From contig JAQJVL010002719.1 in NCBI GenBank assembly GCA_035578905.1, forward strand, positions 1 to 64,000: a stretch of 64,000 bases of DNA. The letters run 5' to 3'. The notes under the pieces were generated by a model, which saw only the letters and a program-made list of their open reading frames with translations, was not told the DNA's origin and ran no database searches. Source of the stretch: Stictocephala bisonia (lineage: Eukaryota > Arthropoda > Insecta > Hemiptera > Membracidae). The position numbers and the translations under genes were made by a program. Below are positions 60,066 through 64,000 of the stretch, piece by piece (position 1 is the first letter of the stretch; every line of letters starts with the position of its first letter).

Positions 60066-60600
60066 AAAACAAACAAATTAGGTTAGTCCATACATGCTAA
60101 AAAACTACTAACTAAATAATATTCTTTATTAACAAGAAATTCTTTCAATTGCTTTTGTAAAGAGGGAAAGAAGACTGTGCTTTCATACGTGATTATAAAT
60201 TATAAAATAATGCTATTAAGGAACAATGAACTTGTTTGTAAAAGAAAGAGGCTGAAGGATGGGTATTTGGTTTAACATTTTTATATTATAAAGGGAGTGT
60301 GTTTGTGATAGATAAAGTTGAGTATTGCGTTTCAAAAACGACACAGCTTCAAAAATATACAAACATGGAAAGGTCAACAAACACGCTAAGTGAAACCTGC
60401 CTCTGTATGACTGTGACCCCACGGCGGCCAAGCAAGATTCTTATCGCCTTTTTCTGAAGACGGAAAATATACCGGTTACTTGTGGATTCAGCTCTCTAAA
60501 TTTGTAGACCATATACCATATGCTAGTAAATATAACCAAAGTAAGCAGCTAATAATAAATTGGTATCTTTATGAACATTAAATATTGTATAATGTAATCC

Positions 60601-60603
<3 letters not shown>
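60066..60603. other. AT-rich stretch
   Basis: Nothing is recognised. A minus-strand open frame at 60216-60431 has no domain. Confidence 0.45.

Positions 60604-60681
<78 letters not shown>
60604..60681. repeat. (TA)n microsatellite
   Basis: This is an uninterrupted TA tract of about 77 bp, the longest in the window. Confidence 0.97.
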
Positions 60682-60683
<2 letters not shown>

Positions 60684-61020
60684 TAACTACACTACGAAAT
60701 TGTCTTTACTTTTGTGACTACACTAAGGATTTAGTTCTCATTCAGGAGGCTGAATTTCGGATCAGCATTGCAGCATACTTTTGTAACTACATTCAGTATT
60801 TTGGACTCGTCACTACAGTAAGGTATTCAATCTCGTTCTGTAACCACACTACGAATTTGAACCTCAATGCGCTACAAAACAGTATACCAGCATCGTTTTA
60901 TAACTACATCCAGTAATTCAACCTCGTTATGTAACCACACTACGGATTTAAACCTCAATGCGCTACAAAACAGTATACCAGCATCTCTTTATAACTACAT
61001 CCAGTAATTCAACCTCGTTA
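60682..61020 (+). repeat. 91-bp tandem duplication plus older related units
   Basis: 60841-60931 and 60932-61020 are nearly identical (taaccacactacg to aattcaacctcgtta). Upstream, taactacactacgaaattg (60684) and gactacactaaggatttag are diverged relatives. Confidence 0.88.
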
Positions 61021-61100
61021 ACTGTTGGTTTGTTGAAAGTTGGCTTTCGTTTGTAAAAAATGACAAATTGCATGAAAGTAAATGAACACACAAATATGTT

Positions 61101-61200
61101 NNNNNNNNNNNNNNNNNNNNNNNNNNNNNNNNNNNNNNNNNNNNNNNNNNNNNNNNNNNNNNNNNNNNNNNNNNNNNNNNNNNNNNNNNNNNNNNNNNNN
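61101..61200. other. Assembly gap (100 N)
   Basis: Exactly 100 N characters stand here, the conventional size for a gap of unknown length. Confidence 0.99.
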
Positions 61201-61470
61201 GAAAAAAACTTTTGGGGCCCCCGGTGTTTTTTTTAAAAACAAAATTTAAAAAAAGGTAAAAGGGGGTTTAAAAATTTAAAAACAACCAGTTTTTTTTCCC
61301 CAAAGGGTCAAACACCTTTGGGTTTTTTTAAAAATAAGCCTTGCCAAAGCCTACCCCGGGTTTGAATTTATTTAAATTAAGGGTTTTTTTGAAAACTTCC
61401 CGAAGTTATTGGGTCTAAAAATTTTGAGTTATTTTTATTTTTAAAGGGCCCAGCAAAGCAAAGGCCGTCG
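61201..61470. other. Homopolymer-inflated sequence next to the gap
   Basis: Runs of A, T, G and C of 3-8 bases dominate (for example ttttggggcccccgg, tttttccccaaaggg). No other region here looks like this. I read it as low-quality contig-end sequence, not biology. Confidence 0.7.
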
Positions 61471-61654
61471 GTAATTTATTAAATCAAACGATCTGGTGTT
61501 TAAAGAATAGGGTGTTTCTGTACAAGAGGGTTCGTACGGGATGGTCAAAAACATTTTCACTCGATGATAATTGCATCGGTACATAGTGTTGCTGTGTTAC
61601 AAAAACATCATGGCAATTGGCGATCAGTAGTTTCCCTATACACTTACTTATGTC

Positions 61655-62290
61655 TCACTACCACGATGTGAATTTGTGTTACAAACGAAGTCGGGTTCGT
61701 GTGTCTGTAAATAACTGTAGCGGTCGGTACTGGGGAGTTGGTCTCTAACAAATGTCTACTGAAATGATTACGGAGATACAAGCGGTCGGTGTGTTGTTTA
61801 GAATGGCAAAGCGTGTGGCGGTCGGTAGTTTGCCTGGACTGAAATCTCACCACCACGATGTGTCTTTGTGTTTTACAAATGAAGTCGGGTTCGTGTGTCT
61901 GTAACTAACTGTAGCGGTCGGTACTGGGGAGTTGGTCTCTAACAAATGTCTACTGAAATGATTACGGAGATACAAGCGGTCGGTGTGTTGTTTAGAATGG
62001 CAAAGCGTGTGGCGGTCGGTAGTTTGCCTGGACTGAAATCTCACCACCACGATGTGTCTTTGTGTTTTACAAACGAAGTCGGGTTCGTGTGTGTGTGTGT
62101 AAATATTTGCAGCAGTACTGGGGAGTTGGTCTCTTACAAACTACTTCGATTGTGTATTCACTGTAGTGCACGAGCAGTCAGTGTGTATTATGATGAACGC
62201 TACTTGCTCTGATATTTGTAACCACTACAGAGCATGCGGTACTGGGGAGTTGGTCTCTAACAAAGGGACCATATCCAAGTATCGCTGCTG
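61655..62290 (+). repeat. 194-bp tandem repeat, about three units
   Basis: The anchor tactggggagttggtctct recurs at 61728, 61922 and 62116 (period 194 bp), with a diverged, shorter interval to 62240. The first two full units are almost identical and contain gtggcggtcggtagtttgcc and ccaccacgatgtg. Minus-strand frames across them repeat the same peptide and are not genes. Confidence 0.93.
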
Positions 62291-62780
62291 CAATTATTTA
62301 CAGACATGAAACACTTACATCGTATTAGTGAGTATTCAGTTTAGGAATAGTACTAAACTCGACTTGCTATGACATTTACAGATACAGACAGATTGTCTCT
62401 TACAAATATCTACGAATCTCTGTTCACTGTAGTTGTACTCGCAGGCATTGCGTTACGACTGTCAGATCAAGTGGTGTTTAGCGGCTTTCCTAAACTGAAA
62501 TCCCACTTCTACTATGTGACTTCATGTTGAATCTGTGCTAGTCACAGTTCTGCATTTGCTCAGCAGTGCGTTATGTGAAAATACTTACATTCGTAGCAGC
62601 ACCACAATCCAGTGTCTGACAGCTGTAGTCATAGTCATGATGTTGCATACGCCACATGTTCACCTCATTGCGAGACATACCAAAGGCAAAATGAAATGGA
62701 AAAGTATTTCGTATCTCTGAAAACCCCTTATAATATTTTGAAATTGAGGCAAAGGTAAATATAATCAAAAACACATACAA
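62291..62780. other. Unclassified stretch before the minus-strand gene
   Basis: The composition is more balanced than the AT-rich parts. The 61-codon frame at 62535-62720 has no recognised domain. The right end would be beyond the 3' end of the minus-strand gene. Confidence 0.4.
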
Positions 62781-62794
62781 TACACAATACAATA

Positions 62795-62800
62795 TTTATT
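62795..62800 (-). promoter_or_regulatory. Poly(A) signal of the minus-strand gene
   Basis: On the minus strand AATAAA occurs about 10 nt after the stop codon at 62811-62813. This is close, but fits a short 3' UTR. Confidence 0.55.
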
Positions 62801-62810
62801 TTACAAGGCA

Positions 62811-64000
62811 TTATTTTCTTATTTTATCTAATACATGGTAAGTTGACCAAGTAAGTGGTAGATCTTCCAACGAAGGTGTATCGTTGGATGAGAATTTACA
62901 GATTTGGTTTTTACCGCTCTTAAATAAAAATGTCTTCATCATACAGCACGTCAGTCCGTGTCGAGTGTCTACGCCGAGATTGTGTTTGCTTCGCGTAAAA
63001 TGTTCTTCTGCGCAGTCTAGCACATTCTTCGCTGTTTCATAGAACATGTTCAGGGGTTTCGTCGATTGAAGGTTTCGTTTCTGGCTTTTCTTGCAAAGCG
63101 GAGTCCACACCCTTGGCAACGGAATCGGCCTTTCTCCGATCGGCTGAGGCACCCCAACATCAGATCTCGGCCCGTATACTTCCTCTACGTCCATGGCAGA
63201 TATTACAACATTGGTAGAGTGTGTGGTGAAAGCAACGAGCAATGGATTGTAAATCATCACACTGTCGTCGATCCCCAGTTCCCTCACATGTTTTGCACAG
63301 TAGATACCTGTAACACACGATCAAATTGTAACACAAAAATGGTTCAAGACAGGGTTGTAACGATTTACGGCAAATAACATTAAATTTAGAGTTAAGGTTT
63401 AAGTTATTTACATTTTGAAGAATTAGTAGATTTTAAATAAATATTATTTGCTTTTGCGCATATTAAGATTTATTTCAAAAGAAGGAACCTCTAAAACAGG
63501 CATTGCCTAAGGAGGTCCTAGTATCTTTTTGAACTATGTAATTTATGAAAGGTTTTGTTAACAGAGCAATTAAGAAGAAGGCTTTTTATTTTTACAATGT
63601 AAATTAAATGTATATATTGCAAGAAAAAGATAATTATAGAAATATGCTATAGATATGTAACTTTAGAACCAAACGTCTTTCGTGCAAGCTTATTTTCCCT
63701 GTATTGTTACCTTTCGGGTTAAATGAGATTCCTACGTGTACTGCCGACGCCACTCGTTCACAGGATTGATGGTAACAGCGCTGTGATCCAGGTAGTAGCA
63801 TATCGTACACGAAGTAATCCATGAAACTGGGTTTCCCAGAAGCCTTCTTTAAGAGATGAGTGAAGTTACTTGAGACAATCGCTGGTACACCACCACCACA
63901 GTTATCCATAATAAATCGTACGATTCGAGAAGGTGAAAAGTCTTGACTTTGTTGGTTCAAAATAGTGTCAGTCAGAACATCACATTTCTTGATATAAGTC
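62811..64000 (-). CDS. Unidentified spliced protein-coding gene, last two exons (5' partial)
   Basis: Exon A is 64000-63711 and exon B is 63307-62811, joined across a 403-bp AT-rich intron. The donor GTAACA follows AACCCGAAAG; the acceptor is TGTGTTACAG. Both are phase 1, and joining keeps the frame through FNPKG and IYCAKHVREL. About 261 residues are visible, ending VLDKIRK, then TAA. Both exons are GC-balanced and free of stops, unlike the intron. Notable stretches are FIMDNCGGGVPAIVSSNF, SFMDYFVYDMLLPGSQRCYH, and VFT-free, basic C-terminal sequence around KKSQKRNLQ. Several Cys/His residues (RCYHQSC, YCAKH) could bind metal. I see no signal peptide or membrane segment in this part. I do not recognise the family. 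The start lies beyond the window. Confidence 0.75.
63308..63710 (-). other. Intron of the minus-strand gene
   Basis: The intron is AT-rich, 403 bp long, with GT at 63710-63709 and AG at 63309-63308. Its composition contrasts with the flanking exons. Confidence 0.78.

Noticed and set aside
61644..62050. Two minus-strand frames with the same N-terminal peptide, considered as duplicated small genes
   Set aside because: They are the 194-bp tandem repeat read twice.

Overview
The window is eukaryotic, AT-rich and gene-poor. It looks like arthropod DNA, most likely insect. The reasons are a duplicated exon resembling insect gustatory receptors, several decayed LINEs of the I/LOA-like and Jockey/CR1-like groups, a Penelope-like element with a GIY-YIG endonuclease, many long microsatellites, and a spliced gene with GT/AG borders. 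There are no bacterial operons, no rRNA, and no tRNA that I could support. The species cannot be named from this sequence.

Layout. 1-9.6 kb is non-coding AT-rich sequence with a 36-bp G-rich minisatellite (2.0 kb), a TA tract and a 200-bp GA tract. 9.6-14.8 kb is a minisatellite array (about 138-142 bp per unit) split by a 4.2-kb I-superfamily LINE; a 13-bp target site duplication marks both junctions. 15.5-16.1 kb is a LINE fragment, followed by a hammerhead-like motif at 16.4 kb. 18.6-20.3 kb holds two more arrays of the same minisatellite. 20.3-27.3 kb shows no gene. 27.4-29.3 kb is a 5'-truncated Jockey/CR1-like LINE. 29.3-40.1 kb is again without recognisable genes, apart from small hairpins and repeats. 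40.1-40.4 kb is a near-perfect 53-bp tandem repeat, and 40.6-42.7 kb is a Penelope-like element with inverted terminal repeats. 45.0-46.7 kb and 54.7-56.6 kb are two copies of a segmental duplication carrying the first exon of a gustatory-receptor-like gene. The first copy is dead; the second is open with an intact splice donor. Between them lie minisatellites (47.8-48.6 kb), two more LINE remnants (48.8-51.6 kb) and a palindrome made of Penelope termini (53.8 kb). 56.6-60.1 kb contains an unidentified coding relict, a LINE C-terminal fragment, and a LINE with an intact ORF1 but a deleted endonuclease. A 100-N gap sits at 61.1 kb, followed by a homopolymer-inflated stretch and a 194-bp tandem repeat. 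The end of the window (62.8-64.0 kb, minus strand) holds the last two exons of a protein-coding gene I do not recognise.

The genes do not form a pathway. The window is mainly a record of repeated retroelement insertion and tandem-repeat growth around one duplicated receptor exon and one unidentified host gene. The most unusual signals are one 36-bp minisatellite family scattered on both strands over 46 kb, the mosaic edges of the three 138-142-bp arrays, and the Penelope termini carrying hammerhead-like cores.
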